Notes: generated by a model not told the origin, from the sequence alone. A stretch of 42,311 nucleotides of DNA from Psychrobacillus antarcticus (GCF_029533155.1 NZ_JAIZDB010000033.1:1-42311); one strand, 5' to 3'; counted from the stretch's first letter, positions 24,363 through 33,324 are shown. Numbers and translations: made by a program.

Positions 24363-25091
24363 TTATAATTCCAAGCGCAATCGTAAATCTTTCACGTAAT
24401 TTCTGCTAACCGAAAGCTTCTCATCTGACCCTTCCAATTCAAGCTGATACGCCCCATTAAACCATGGAGTTAATCGACTGACATACTTTAGATTGACGAG
24501 ATACCCTTTATGTATCCGAAAAAACGAAAATGGTAATAGACGATTTTCCAACTCTTTCAACGTTGTCCGCACATCATAATTTTCGGTTTGCGTTATAATT
24601 TTTGTTACTTTGTCATCCCGATAAATATACAAAATATCCTGTGGAAGAACATAATGAATTTCGCCGCCTGTTTCTACTGCCAATTTGCTTAGTTTCTCCA
24701 GAGTATCTGCCGGTTGTGCTGGTGACAACGTTTTTTCAATTCGCTCGATTGTTTGACTTAGCTGTCTATCATCATACGGTTTCAATAAATAATCGACGGC
24801 ATTAATTCGAAAGGCTTCCGCAGCAAACTGTGGATAAGCAGTTGCAAAAACGATGAGTGGCACTTTTTTTAATCTTACCAAAGTTTTAGCTGCTTCTATT
24901 CCGTTCATTTTAGGCATCTCTACATCCAGAAAAACAACATCCGGTTGGAGCTGTATTGCCTTTAAAATAGCAGCCTCCCCACTCTCGGCCTCCCCCAATA
25001 CTTGAACAGTGGGAAACTTACTTAGTAAATACTTCAATTCATCCCGTGCATATCGTTCATCATCTACTATCAAAGCACTAATCGATCCCAT
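24363..25091 (-). CDS. lytT: LytTR-family response regulator
   Basis: A 242-residue regulator. The receiver domain (1-120) has the acidic pair DDE at 10-12, phospho-acceptor Asp56 (VVFLDVEMP), FATAY (Thr), and KPYDDRQL Lys. The C-terminal LytTR DNA-binding domain (about 140-240) shows [45 protein letters not shown] and [10 protein letters not shown]. The start ATG overlaps the kinase stop (TAATG), implying translational coupling. The symbol follows B. subtilis LytT; the cstA context makes a role like BtsR or B. subtilis LytT (pyruvate response) likely. Confidence 0.92.
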   Translation of the reverse strand: MGSISALIVDDERYARDELKYLLSKFPTVQVLGEAESGEAAILKAIQLQPDVVFLDVEMPKMNGIEAAKTLVRLKKVPLIVFATAYPQFAAEAFRINAVDYLLKPYDDRQLSQTIERIEKTLSPAQPADTLEKLSKLAVETGGEIHYVLPQDILYIYRDDKVTKIITQTENYDVRTTLKELENRLLPFSFFRIHKGYLVNLKYVSRLTPWFNGAYQLELEGSDEKLSVSRNYVKDLRLRLEL

Positions 25092-26830
25092 TAAAGAACT
25101 ACCCCCAACTTAGGAATTCTAAAGGAAATAGCTGTTCCTTCATTTACTTTGCTTGTAATTGTTAAAGCTGCTGAATCGCCAAAAGTCATGATCAGACGAC
25201 GATTAATATTGAATAGACCAACACCAGTTCCGGATTCAGACTCCAACTGCATGGTGCCCAAATCAGCGAGTCGCTCAGGTGATATCCCTTTACCATTATC
25301 CTCCACTTTAATTTCAATTTCTCCACCAAGGTCACGCACCGTCATTTTGACTATACTATTATTCTCCATATCATTAATACCATGGTGGATAGCATTTTCA
25401 ACAATTGGCTGTAAAGTGAAAGGCGGAATTTTTTCATACAACAAATGATCGTCCACGTTATACAAAATGGTCAGTCGATCTATAAATCTTGCTTCAATGA
25501 TTTCCAAATAGGCTTTAACGTGGGAGAGTTCTTGCTCCAGTGTAATTTGCGAAGCAGTTGTCCCGGTGACATTTTGCCGCAAAAAGTAAGATAATGACGT
25601 TAATAGTTTGCGGGCCCGATCAGGATCTGTACGGATCAATGACACAATAATATTCATCGCATTAAATAAAAAATGTGGATGAATTTGTGCCTGTAGTGCT
25701 TTAATTTCCGCCTCTTTTGCCAGTTGATAAGCATAATCGGTTTCGGCAATTTCTAGTTGGTTACTTAATAATGAGCTCAGTCCAACGATCAGTTCAATAT
25801 TAACATCAGTGATGACTTTTTCAGACGGATAGTACAGTTTAAGCGTTCCAATCGTTTCTCCTCGCCGAATAAGTGGGACAATAACCGCCGCTCCTAAACG
25901 GCAACCAACATAATCACAGTGAATGGTGCCATCATTCACAACGACTACCTCCCCGTGGTCAATGACATCCTTCGTTTCATCCGTCCGAATTGAGCTGCCA
26001 GCCTTATGGTGATCACTTTCTAGCCCAATATGTGCAAGAATGTCCGTTTTATTGGTCATAGCAACAGCACTTGGTTGTAATTCTCGGTATAGAATATGAC
26101 AAACAGCTTGTGCAGTGTCCATGTTCATGCCTGTGCGCAAGTAACTTAGTGTTTGGTTGGCAATGCGTAGCATTTTCTGCGCCTGCAATGCCATTACTTT
26201 CTCTTGTTGGCTCATCACATTATAAACAATTAATAGAAATAGTGCAGTTCCAATACCATTTGCTAAAATCATCGGTAAACCAATAACCTTAACCAATGTA
26301 AGTGCTTGTTCAAAAGGTTTAGATATCAATAAAATCATCGACATTTGCATCGCTTCTGTAAGTGCCCCGATGGCAAACACAGTAAGCGGTTTAAGGGCTC
26401 TCCTTTTCCTATAAAAGAAGCCCGCTATAACTCCCGCAATGATGGTCGAAACTCCACAGGAGATAGCTGTAAATCCGCCCAATGTCATACGATGAATACC
26501 TGCTATCATGCCTGCTCCAATTCCCACACGATAGCCACCTAACAGTCCTGCAACTACTATACCGACGACACGTGAATTCGCGATTGCCTCTTCCGAACTC
26601 AATACTGCTGAGACACTATTAAAATGCAGTGTATTCGTATCAAGTGCGACTCCAAGATACGTACCGACAATACCAAAAAAGCCAAAGAACAAAATCGCAG
26701 TAATCTCCTGCTTGCGATTCAATTTATCACGATATATCAGGTTTTTAAAAAACCGAAAACGAGTCAATAGGAAGGCGACCGCAACAATCATGCCAACCCT
26801 CTCAAGCATTATTACAAGCAAGTCCAACAA
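25091..26830 (-). CDS. lytS: LytS-type sensor histidine kinase
   Basis: A 579-residue membrane kinase. An N-terminal 5TM-5TMR_LYT module (about 1-200) includes LERVGMIVAVAFLLTRF, GVALD, ANSRVVGIVVAGLLGGYRVG and AGIHRMTLGGFTA. A GAF-like domain (about 230-360) precedes the LytS-type His box ALQAQIHPHFLFNAMNI (about 380) and a HATPase with ENAIHHGI, DNGKGI and GTGVGLFNINRRL. The TTG start at 26830 is preceded by AGGTGGG and gives MLDLLVIMLERVG, matching LytS proteins that start MLHL..LLERVG. In B. subtilis and E. coli the family senses extracellular pyruvate; that is inferred here from cstA. Confidence 0.93.
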   Translation of the reverse strand: MLDLLVIMLERVGMIVAVAFLLTRFRFFKNLIYRDKLNRKQEITAILFFGFFGIVGTYLGVALDTNTLHFNSVSAVLSSEEAIANSRVVGIVVAGLLGGYRVGIGAGMIAGIHRMTLGGFTAISCGVSTIIAGVIAGFFYRKRRALKPLTVFAIGALTEAMQMSMILLISKPFEQALTLVKVIGLPMILANGIGTALFLLIVYNVMSQQEKVMALQAQKMLRIANQTLSYLRTGMNMDTAQAVCHILYRELQPSAVAMTNKTDILAHIGLESDHHKAGSSIRTDETKDVIDHGEVVVVNDGTIHCDYVGCRLGAAVIVPLIRRGETIGTLKLYYPSEKVITDVNIELIVGLSSLLSNQLEIAETDYAYQLAKEAEIKALQAQIHPHFLFNAMNIIVSLIRTDPDRARKLLTSLSYFLRQNVTGTTASQITLEQELSHVKAYLEIIEARFIDRLTILYNVDDHLLYEKIPPFTLQPIVENAIHHGINDMENNSIVKMTVRDLGGEIEIKVEDNGKGISPERLADLGTMQLESESGTGVGLFNINRRLIMTFGDSAALTITSKVNEGTAISFRIPKLGVVL

Positions 26831-26964
26831 CGGAATCCCACCTTATTTTATAAAACAGATTGGTTAAATTATACAGTAGTTACAGAGGAATATATATCTC
26901 TCTATTTCAGTTCTTGGGAACAAGGACTCCTACTATCTCCTGTTCTACTAGCTGTCTTCTAAAA

Positions 26965-27010
26965 GCAAAAAAGAATGGATACTTCTACTACTGTAGAGTA
27001 TCCATTCTTT
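26965..27010 (-). terminator. rho-independent terminator of the orphan kinase gene
   Basis: AAAGAATGGATAC (from 26970) pairs with GTATCCATTCTTT (to 27010) around a TCTAC/GTAGA inner helix with one bulge. The minus strand continues TTTTTTGC. It separates this kinase from lytS. Confidence 0.85.
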
Positions 27011-27023
27011 CCCACCAGATTGT

Positions 27024-28328
27024 TCATTTTAACGGAATTTGCACGTGGACGGTTGTTTCTGATTCTGCAGATGACTCAATGGAAATCTTCCCATTATATT
27101 TATTTACAACTTCTTTCACGATAAACAAACCTTGCCCTCTTACTTTGCCTTCTTCTGCTTTTTTCGTTGAATAGCCTTGCATAAAGATCAGTTCATTATC
27201 GTAAATTTCACGTCCTGTATTCCTAACTTCAAATAAATAATGAGTATCATTCGCATTACATTCAATCGTTATTGCCCGCTCTCCCTCTGGCAGTTCGATC
27301 GTTGAATCTATCGCGTTATCGATTAAATTGGATAAAATAATTATCAAATCGGTAGTTTTTATCCGCTCGAATGAACTATTATTGATCACTATATCCATAT
27401 GAATACGATGATTTTGAGCAGCGATCTTCTTTGTTTGCAACAATATCGAAAGACCTGGATGATCTATATCTATTTGAAACGACTGTATTGTTTTTACTTC
27501 CTCAAAAAGAGAGCTCGCATATTGTAAAGCCTTATCTGGATTCCCTATTTTTAATAGTCCATGTAAAACTAGAATATGATTCGAAAAATCATGTCGTAGG
27601 GAAGTAACGGAAGTTATTAATGTTTTTATCTCTGTTTGATATGTGTCCTCCGTATATCCTACTTCCTTGTTAACCTCCCTTTGGTACCATCTTTGTATTA
27701 ATAGGAAGGAGCCTATCACGATGAAAATGAATAGACCGTTGAAGATAAGCATTAAATTATTCCTTTCTAACGCTGCCCCTTTAATCTGATTGATGGTATC
27801 TACACTCGTATCGATGCCTAAATAACCTATTATTTTTCCTTCATCGGTCTTTATCGGTGCTCCTACAGATAAATAATCTCCATAATTCGGATCATTCAGC
27901 ACTCCGGTTATATATGTCTTTTCCTCATAGGCTTTCTTTACTTGCTCTTCTGGTACAGTGCATGGATCTCCTATCTGATAATTATCTAAACTTGCAATTT
28001 TACCAGAGTGCCCCAATATCATCGATTTAGATACTTTAGGATTATCGACCTCTAATGTATAAACATATAAAGCACCCAACTTTTCACGTGCGTCTTTCAA
28101 ATAGATTTGAATCTCTCGAAAATGTTCATTTTTCTCTGGTTTATCCAAAAATTTCTGATACGTTTCGGTATCTATAGAGGATGCTATGGACTTGGCCGCC
28201 TCTAAACTTTGCTTTGCGACTGATTCTTCGATTGTATTTTCCATTCTCACGTATGAAGTATACATATTTATCGCTGGAAAAAAGATTAGTAAAATAGCAG
28301 ATAAGATAAAAATTTTATGTCTTTTCAT
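27024..28328 (-). CDS. orphan sensor histidine kinase, DcuS/CitA-like (SpoOB-type)
   Basis: A 434-residue membrane kinase. It has one N-terminal helix (5-23), an extracytoplasmic cache-like sensor domain (about 25-190, with IIGYLGIDTSVDTI at its end), and a second helix (191-211). The dimerisation box with phospho-acceptor is LRHDFSNHILVLHGLLK (His246), as in the DcuS/MalK/SpoOB type. The GHKL ATPase shows NLIDNAIDST, then KVRGQGLFIVKEVV. The ATG has AAGGAAG seven bases upstream. No response regulator is adjacent, and terminators isolate it from lytST. A small-carboxylate ligand is typical for the type; nothing here identifies it. Confidence 0.9.
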   Translation of the reverse strand: MKRHKIFILSAILLIFFPAINMYTSYVRMENTIEESVAKQSLEAAKSIASSIDTETYQKFLDKPEKNEHFREIQIYLKDAREKLGALYVYTLEVDNPKVSKSMILGHSGKIASLDNYQIGDPCTVPEEQVKKAYEEKTYITGVLNDPNYGDYLSVGAPIKTDEGKIIGYLGIDTSVDTINQIKGAALERNNLMLIFNGLFIFIVIGSFLLIQRWYQREVNKEVGYTEDTYQTEIKTLITSVTSLRHDFSNHILVLHGLLKIGNPDKALQYASSLFEEVKTIQSFQIDIDHPGLSILLQTKKIAAQNHRIHMDIVINNSSFERIKTTDLIIILSNLIDNAIDSTIELPEGERAITIECNANDTHYLFEVRNTGREIYDNELIFMQGYSTKKAEEGKVRGQGLFIVKEVVNKYNGKISIESSAESETTVHVQIPLK

Positions 28329-28511
28329 TTATGTACTTCCTTCGGTTATTTCTATTTTAAAGTATATTTTTCGACATTTATTTTGTAAATAATGTAAGTA
28401 TACTATATTACTTTACTAATAACCGTGTTTGTTTCATATATTCTATTTTTCAATAACACCGTTTGCGTGTATACTACATTTGTTTACATACCATTTAAAG
28501 GAGGAATTTGA

Positions 28512-29330
28512 ATGCACAAAATAGAAAATATTATAGAAACGAGAGATTTCATTAGGAGCAAGACAGATTACCAACCCGTTATTGGAATGATTCTAGGATC
28601 CGGCTTAGGAAAACTTGCTGATGATATTAAAAACCCCATCAAAATTCCTTATAGTGAAATCCCACACTTTGCAAAATCTGAAGCAATTGGTCATGCGAAC
28701 GAATTGGTCATTGGGGAATTAAACGGAAAAATAGTTGCCGCTATGAAAGGTCGTTTTCATTATTATGAAGGTTTTACTTTAGATGAAGTAACCTTCCCAG
28801 TGCGCGTGATGAAAGCACTTGGGATAGAAAAAGTACTTATTACAAATGCTTGTGGTGCAGTAAATACAAGCTTTAAACCTGGGGATTTAATGTTAATTAC
28901 GGACCATATAAACTTAGTTGGGGCTAATCCTTTAATAGGTCCAAATAATGACGAATTGGGAACACGTTTCCCTGATTTATCAGAAGTATATAACAAAGAG
29001 CTACGTAGTATTGCAACAAAAGTAGCGGATGAGCAAAACATACAATTGCAAGAGGGAGTGTATGCTTGGTGGAGTGGACCTACTTACGAAACTCCGGCAG
29101 AAATTCGTATGTTCCGTACATTAGGAGCCGACGCAGCAGGTATGTCCACAGTACCAGAAGCGATTATAGCAACTCATGGCGGTATGAAAGTACTTGGTAT
29201 TTCTTGCATTACAAATATGGCAAGTGGAATATTAGACCAGCCACTAAACCATGAAGAAGTTATAGACGTTGCAGGAAAAGTTAGAGTTAAATTTGTTGAA
29301 TTAGTTAAAGGAATTTTAGAAGAGATTTAG
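28512..29330 (+). CDS. punA: purine nucleoside phosphorylase
   Basis: A 272-residue trimeric-type PNP that splits inosine, guanosine and deoxy forms with phosphate to base and (deoxy)ribose-1-phosphate. Motifs: GMILGSGLGKLA (phosphate-binding Ser near 30), GRFHYYEGF, TNACGAVN, GVYAWWSGPTYETPAEIRM, MSTVPEAIIATH and SCITNMASGI (Asn for base recognition). It corresponds to B. subtilis PupG/PunA. The ATG has AAAGGAGG six bases upstream. It stands alone, not in the usual deoB operon, and is followed by copy B of the structured element, whose hairpin would end the transcript. Confidence 0.95.
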   Translation: MHKIENIIETRDFIRSKTDYQPVIGMILGSGLGKLADDIKNPIKIPYSEIPHFAKSEAIGHANELVIGELNGKIVAAMKGRFHYYEGFTLDEVTFPVRVMKALGIEKVLITNACGAVNTSFKPGDLMLITDHINLVGANPLIGPNNDELGTRFPDLSEVYNKELRSIATKVADEQNIQLQEGVYAWWSGPTYETPAEIRMFRTLGADAAGMSTVPEAIIATHGGMKVLGISCITNMASGILDQPLNHEEVIDVAGKVRVKFVELVKGILEEI

Positions 29331-29351
29331 TACGGGAAAGTAAAGTGAATT

Positions 29352-29454
29352 ATACACAAAAAGAGTGATCCCAAGGGACCACTCTTTTTGTGCTGTCATA
29401 GCTGCTCGGAGGAGAAGAAAGGAAGTTTCAAATCCTTTGGCACCTGTTACCCGA
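29352..29454. repeat. structured intergenic element, copy B
   Basis: Second copy of the 22671-22772 element. Its hairpin (CACAAAAAGAGTG with CACTCTTTTTGTG, 29356-29391) differs from copy A at a paired position (G-C in A, C-G in B), so pairing is kept. The conserved block reads GCTCGGAGGAGAAGAAAGGA, then TTTCAAATCCT, GGCACCTGTTACCCGAG; here CTCGG and CCGAG can also pair, enclosing AAAGGA/TCCTTT. It follows the PNP stop by 21 bases. Confidence 0.78.
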
Positions 29455-29651
29455 GATTTTATAGATTTTTTATAGCTGAATATTGAACGTTAAAATGTAA
29501 GAATGTTGAGCGCTAACCTTTTAACTTTGAACGCTAAGCTTTAAGCTTTCTACCATTCGTAGTGGTTAAATTTGAGAGCAGGATTTAACCCAGATCCTGC
29601 AAACGGGGAAACTTTCTTCTTTTTCGCTAGAACAGCAAGTTCCAAACTTAT
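29455..29651. other. intergenic region with imperfect repeats
   Basis: Three copies of TTGARCGYTAA lie at 29483-29493, 29506-29516 and 29527-29537 (steps of 23 and 21 bases). A hairpin GCAGGAT/ATCCTGC (29578-29600) follows and may end the convergent gene to its right. No coding sequence is seen. Confidence 0.5.
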
Positions 29652-30275
29652 TTATTGTTTAATAGTAATTAACGTACGTGCATTAATTTCACTTAGCGCT
29701 ACATCAACGTCATCTTCGAAAGACTCAATGTCTAAAGCCATCTTTGTGGAGACTTCTTTTACGTGTATTGGGTCAATTAGTTTTGTTTCCTCAGATTCCC
29801 AAAATAATTTTTTATACCCTTCAACCGCGGTTAAATCCGTTTTACCATCTTTAGAGATCATACTATTTAGCTGCGTGTCTAGTCTATCTTGTGCAAGTTC
29901 ATTATTAACCTCTGCTTTTTCTTGAGACTGAGCATAATCTGTATTCATTTTGCGAAGGAGTGTTTTTTCTATTTCAATAAAGTTTTTACGCTCAATTGCA
30001 TCAGCTACCGTCATTTTGACTCCAGAAACTTCGACCATAGTTGTAGCGTTAGATTCTACAATTGATTTTTTTATTTGTTTTCTGCGATCCATCAAATCTT
30101 TTATAGATTGTAGGCTCTCTTTCGCTTCCTTTTCAAATTCATCCACTGTTTTAAAACCACGAATATTCTCTTTTGGTTTTTTAGAAGCTGCGAAAGTTGT
30201 CTCGTTAATCTTTTTCAAAATACGTGCATCCAATGTTTTTAACTCACGCAAAGCTTTTGTAATAGAAAATTCCAT
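29652..30275 (-). CDS. uncharacterised helical protein, possibly phage-derived
   Basis: A 207-residue, highly charged, mainly helical cytosolic protein without cysteine or membrane segments. The N-terminal MEFSITKALRELKTLDARIL helix and the middle KDLMDRRKQIKKSIVESNAT..VSGVKMTVADAIERKNFIEIEK resemble a family of small proteins found in prophages and plasmids of Bacillus, as far as memory goes; the domain is not one I can name. ATG 30275 is chosen because the protein pattern begins there and GAGGAG lies 11 bases upstream; an ATG nine codons earlier lacks a site. No phage neighbours are present. Confidence 0.72.
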   Translation of the reverse strand: MEFSITKALRELKTLDARILKKINETTFAASKKPKENIRGFKTVDEFEKEAKESLQSIKDLMDRRKQIKKSIVESNATTMVEVSGVKMTVADAIERKNFIEIEKTLLRKMNTDYAQSQEKAEVNNELAQDRLDTQLNSMISKDGKTDLTAVEGYKKLFWESEETKLIDPIHVKEVSTKMALDIESFEDDVDVALSEINARTLITIKQ

Positions 30276-30417
30276 CGGCGTTTCACTCCTCAGTTGGGTC
30301 ATTATGGTAATTATTAGTCTACTTTAGATTACTAGAGTATTCAAGTAATTGGCTAATCGCTTAAGGTATAGCCCATCGATGGGTTACTTTTCATAGTTAA
30401 ATGATAGAACTGATCCA

Positions 30418-30657
30418 TCAATCGGAAATATCTATATTCATGATTTGATAAAACCCAGAGCTATCGATCACTACGGTATACACTTTATCCCGATTATAAT
30501 ACATATATTCACCAGCAGCATTAATAAAGTCAAATTCCTCATTAGTCGAAACTAGTGCATAATCATCATACATCTCTACGCCAGTAACAGTATTATTAGT
30601 GAAGTCAAAGGTCATCCCCTGCCCTACATAGTGTGAGGTGCCAGGTTCTAATACCAT
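30418..30657 (-). CDS. short hypothetical reading frame, perhaps a gene tail
   Basis: A 79-codon frame with protein-like sequence (TFDFTNNTVTGVEMYDDYAL, EYMYYNRDKVYTVVIDSSG). The ATG has no ribosome binding site. The sequence looks like beta-strand material from the C-terminal part of a larger exported protein, so it may be a remnant. I do not recognise it. Confidence 0.35.
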   Translation of the reverse strand: MVLEPGTSHYVGQGMTFDFTNNTVTGVEMYDDYALVSTNEEFDFINAAGEYMYYNRDKVYTVVIDSSGFYQIMNIDISD

Positions 30658-30730
30658 TCAAAAACATTATAAAATCTGGCACAATAAAGCAAAGCTAATG
30701 ATTCTAAAAACGAAAAATCTTACTTAACAA

Positions 30731-30755
30731 ATAACCTTCCAAATATATTGGAAGG
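30731..30755 (-). terminator. terminator-like hairpin after the queuosine operon
   Basis: CCTTCCAA (30735-30742) pairs with TTGGAAGG (30748-30755), with a five-base loop. The minus strand continues TTATTTGTT, a modest T-run, 30 bases past the transporter stop. Confidence 0.65.
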
Positions 30756-30785
30756 CTAAATAATATTATTACTCTCTTTATATAA

Positions 30786-31325
30786 TCATTCCGAAAGAAG
30801 ACGTTTTCCCTTCATTACATAAACTTGATTCAAGATAAGTGCTCCAATCATCTGAATAACTGTTTTTACGATAATTTGCCCTACGATAGCAGCTGGTACT
30901 GCCTCCCACGGAAGAAAGTTCGCTCCAAGTGGACTTAACCCAACCACAACAAAAATGACTGAATCCAGGAATCCTCCCACGATGCCACTATAGAATACCC
31001 GCCAAGCCATTGGTAGTTTCAATCTTGTGTAAATCTCTGTATCTGCTGTTTCAGCGACAACAAATGAAATTGCTGAAGCAAGCACAATTAATAACGTATC
31101 CCCCAACATAAATGAAGCCAATGCAGAAAATGCTAAAGCTACAAATATGAATATGTACGTCTTCCCCCTACCGTATTTGTTTTGTACAAGATCTCGGAAA
31201 ATGAAGGTCGCTCCTATTAATAGCGTTCCCATAGGGACGATAAACATGCCAAACTGTAATGGTGCAAAAGCTGCTGTTACAACATTAGCAGTCACAATAG
31301 AGATTAAATAAAATAAGATTCTCAT
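30786..31325 (-). CDS. VUT-family queuosine precursor transporter
   Basis: A 179-residue membrane protein with five or six hydrophobic segments of the YhhQ/VUT (COG1738) type. Visible: ISIVTANVVTAAF, then GTLLIGATFIFRDLVQNKYGR, SAISFVVAETADTEIYTRL (the characteristic acidic segment), and GGFLDSVIFVVVG. Such proteins import preQ0/preQ1. ATG 31325 has AGGAG seven to eight bases upstream. It is the last gene of the preQ1-riboswitch-controlled queC operon, which supports the assignment. It is shorter than B. subtilis YpdP. Confidence 0.88.
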   Translation of the reverse strand: MRILFYLISIVTANVVTAAFAPLQFGMFIVPMGTLLIGATFIFRDLVQNKYGRGKTYIFIFVALAFSALASFMLGDTLLIVLASAISFVVAETADTEIYTRLKLPMAWRVFYSGIVGGFLDSVIFVVVGLSPLGANFLPWEAVPAAIVGQIIVKTVIQMIGALILNQVYVMKGKRLLSE

Positions 31326-31370
31326 AACGTTTCTCCTCCAGTAAAATTAAATAAAGTTTAACGCTGACCA

Positions 31371-32099
31371 CTATACGCCTCTTTTATTTCCCCAAACAAG
31401 GGCGTGCAGCTGTGGCAGTACTTTGACATCTCTTAATTCTTCATCCTCAATCACCCAGTCGATGAGCTCTTGGTATTTCTCTAATAGATGGCTGATTAGC
31501 CGTGGGTTGTCAGTCGTCGTGATATCATCATTACCGATTTGGAGATAAAAAGGGATTTTCGGGTATCGAAGGTGAACTTGCTTGGCATATTCATAATCCT
31601 TTTTATTAAAAACGACTATTTTGAGGGATATATGCTGCTCGCTATTCCGATTGTTAAGCTTTTCGATGATATCCGAAAGCACAGAAAAGTCCGTGATCAT
31701 TCCGGAACTGGGAGGCTTTGGTGAAATCGTCAGTTCATCGATATCATACAGCCACTCCTGCCATCTGCTTCCCTGTGTCTCCACTCCGATCTTTATGTCG
31801 TTTTCCTTTAAAATAGCAATAAGTGCATCCAAGTTTCGAAGGAGTGCCGGATTTCCACCCGAAACCGTGACAAAAGAAAAACCACTGCCTCCAAGGCGTT
31901 TTAACTCAGACCAAATCTCTTCTGCAGTCATTTGGACAATAAGATGCTTACCACTACCATCCCATGTAAACGATGAATCACACCAGGAACAGGAATAATC
32001 ACAGCCTGCAGTCCGCACAAACATTGTCTTCTGGCCCACTACCATTCCTTCGCCTTGAATCGTCGGTCCAAAAATCTCCATAATGGGTACCTTACTCAA
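31371..32099 (-). CDS. queE: 7-carboxy-7-deazaguanine synthase QueE
   Basis: A 242-residue radical SAM enzyme that converts 6-carboxy-tetrahydropterin to 7-carboxy-7-deazaguanine. The cluster motif CX3CX2C is Cys33, Cys37, Cys40 (RTAGCDYSCSWCDSSFTWDG). IQGEGMVVGQKTMFVRT, VSGGNPALL and LTISPKPPSSGM are as in B. subtilis QueE. TTG 32099 is preferred: it overlaps the queD stop by eight bases, has GGAG upstream, and gives MSKVPIMEIFG, aligned with the B. subtilis N-terminus. ATG 32081 is the alternative. The open frame continues upstream inside queD without family similarity. Confidence 0.94.
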   Translation of the reverse strand: MSKVPIMEIFGPTIQGEGMVVGQKTMFVRTAGCDYSCSWCDSSFTWDGSGKHLIVQMTAEEIWSELKRLGGSGFSFVTVSGGNPALLRNLDALIAILKENDIKIGVETQGSRWQEWLYDIDELTISPKPPSSGMITDFSVLSDIIEKLNNRNSEQHISLKIVVFNKKDYEYAKQVHLRYPKIPFYLQIGNDDITTTDNPRLISHLLEKYQELIDWVIEDEELRDVKVLPQLHALVWGNKRGV

Positions 32100-32565
32100 C
32101 TTCCATCCACTCCCTTCTTGCTTCAGCATAGCTTGTCGGAGTTTCATACAACTTGATAAATTCTACACGTGCCCCATTATATCGTTGTTCACCAAGCAAA
32201 TGTTCAGCCAACTTTTCGTAAATCCAGACGACGATATTCTCTGCCGTCGTATTCATCGTTGGAAGGGTTTCATTCAAATAACGATGATCCAAATATATTT
32301 CTATCTTTTGTTTCCATATTTCTTTTATATCGCCAAAATCAATCATCAAACCGCGGTCATCCGTGTATCCACTCAATCCTAATACGGCACGATACGTATG
32401 GCCGTGTAGATTTTTACATTTCCCTTCATAATTATGTAAATGGTGGGCAGCATCGAAGGTAAATTCCTTGCTCACGAGAACACGCTTTGAATGATACTTT
32501 AATTGACTACTTTGAATATCTTCATCTATTTTTTGAAGCTTATCGACAATTCTAAAACCAGTCAT
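32092..32565 (-). CDS. queD: 6-carboxy-5,6,7,8-tetrahydropterin synthase QueD
   Basis: A 157-residue PTPS-family enzyme that makes 6-carboxytetrahydropterin from dihydroneopterin triphosphate. Zinc ligands are His42 region (FDAAHHLHNYEG) and His54/His56 (NLHGHTYRA), with catalytic Cys50 (GKCKNLHGH). DHRYLNETLPTMNTTAENIVVWIYEKL and the C-terminal VEFIKLYETPTSYAEA also match. ATG 32565 lies three bases after the queC stop with AGGGG upstream. Middle step of the queC-queD-queE unit. Confidence 0.95.
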   Translation of the reverse strand: MTGFRIVDKLQKIDEDIQSSQLKYHSKRVLVSKEFTFDAAHHLHNYEGKCKNLHGHTYRAVLGLSGYTDDRGLMIDFGDIKEIWKQKIEIYLDHRYLNETLPTMNTTAENIVVWIYEKLAEHLLGEQRYNGARVEFIKLYETPTSYAEARREWMEVE

Positions 32566-32568
32566 TTC

Positions 32569-33228
32569 TTAGGACCCCTTCTTGAAGCTTAAATACTCAT
32601 CAAGCCCTCTTTTTCTCAGCTTACACGCTGGGCATTCCCCACAGCCATCCGCTATTACTCCGTTATAACAGGTTAGCGTTCTCTTTCGAACAAACTCCAA
32701 CGCTCCAAGCTGATCTGCAAGTTCCCATGTTTGCGCTTTGTTCAACCACATGAGTGGTGTATCAATCACAAACGTCGTATCCATAGATAGATTAAGTGTT
32801 ACGTTTAGGGACTTCACGAAAATATCACGACAATCCGGATAACCACTAAAATCAGTCTCACAAACGCCCGTTACGATATGTTTTGCTCCTACCTGGCTCG
32901 CTAAAACCCCGGCAAAAGATAGAAAGAGCAGATTTCGACCAGGTACAAAAGTCGACGGCAATCCACCATCTTCTCCGTCCTCTACTTTTATGTCATCTCG
33001 TGTCAATGCATTCGGTGCAAGCTGATTTAAAAGCGACATATCTAGTATGTGATGTTTAACACCAAGCTCCTTAGTTATTTCCTTGGCACATTCGATTTCA
33101 AGACTATGTCTTTGCCCATAATCAAACGTCACTGCCTCGATTTCTTTAAAACGTTCCTTCGCCCAAAACAGACAGGTCGTGCTATCCTGTCCCCCACTAA
33201 ACACGATAATTGCTTTTGCCTGCTTCAT
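32569..33228 (-). CDS. queC: 7-cyano-7-deazaguanine synthase QueC
   Basis: A 219-residue ATP-dependent enzyme converting 7-carboxy-7-deazaguanine to preQ0. The PP-loop is SGGQDS (11-16); GYPDCRD and the zinc-binding tail [22 protein letters not shown] follow. ATG 33228 with AAAGGGAG nine bases upstream. First gene of queC-queD-queE-transporter, preceded by a preQ1-I riboswitch and its terminator. No frame damage. Confidence 0.96.
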   Translation of the reverse strand: MKQAKAIIVFSGGQDSTTCLFWAKERFKEIEAVTFDYGQRHSLEIECAKEITKELGVKHHILDMSLLNQLAPNALTRDDIKVEDGEDGGLPSTFVPGRNLLFLSFAGVLASQVGAKHIVTGVCETDFSGYPDCRDIFVKSLNVTLNLSMDTTFVIDTPLMWLNKAQTWELADQLGALEFVRKRTLTCYNGVIADGCGECPACKLRKRGLDEYLSFKKGS

Positions 33229-33250
33229 CCATACAAACTCCCTTTTAACG

Positions 33251-33278
33251 ACAAAACAGCACCCTAAGAAGTGCTGTT
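33251..33278 (-). terminator. attenuator terminator of the queC riboswitch
   Basis: AACAGCAC (33255-33262) pairs with GTGCTGTT (33271-33278), followed on the minus strand by TTTTGTCG. It lies between the preQ1 aptamer and the queC RBS, so it is the expression platform. Confidence 0.85.
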
Positions 33279-33283
33279 GTCTT

Positions 33284-33319
33284 CTTTGTTTTTTAAAGAG
33301 GGTAGCTAATAACCTCTTC
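33284..33319 (-). ncRNA. preQ1-I riboswitch upstream of queC
   Basis: The minus strand reads AGAGGTTATTAGCTACCCTC and then a TTTAAAAAACAAAG tail: P1 AGAGG/CCTCT, the loop, and the A-rich 3' segment that forms the pseudoknot of class I preQ1 aptamers. It is followed by a terminator and queC. Binding of preQ1 should stabilise termination. Confidence 0.9.
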
Positions 33320-33324
33320 CTTCA

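Noticed and set aside
28397-28404. AGTATACT palindrome upstream of the PNP gene as an operator
   Set aside because: Eight bases in AT-rich DNA are expected by chance, and no second copy is close by.
29652-30302. Prophage region
   Set aside because: Only one phage-like protein is present; no integrase, structural or lysis genes are nearby.
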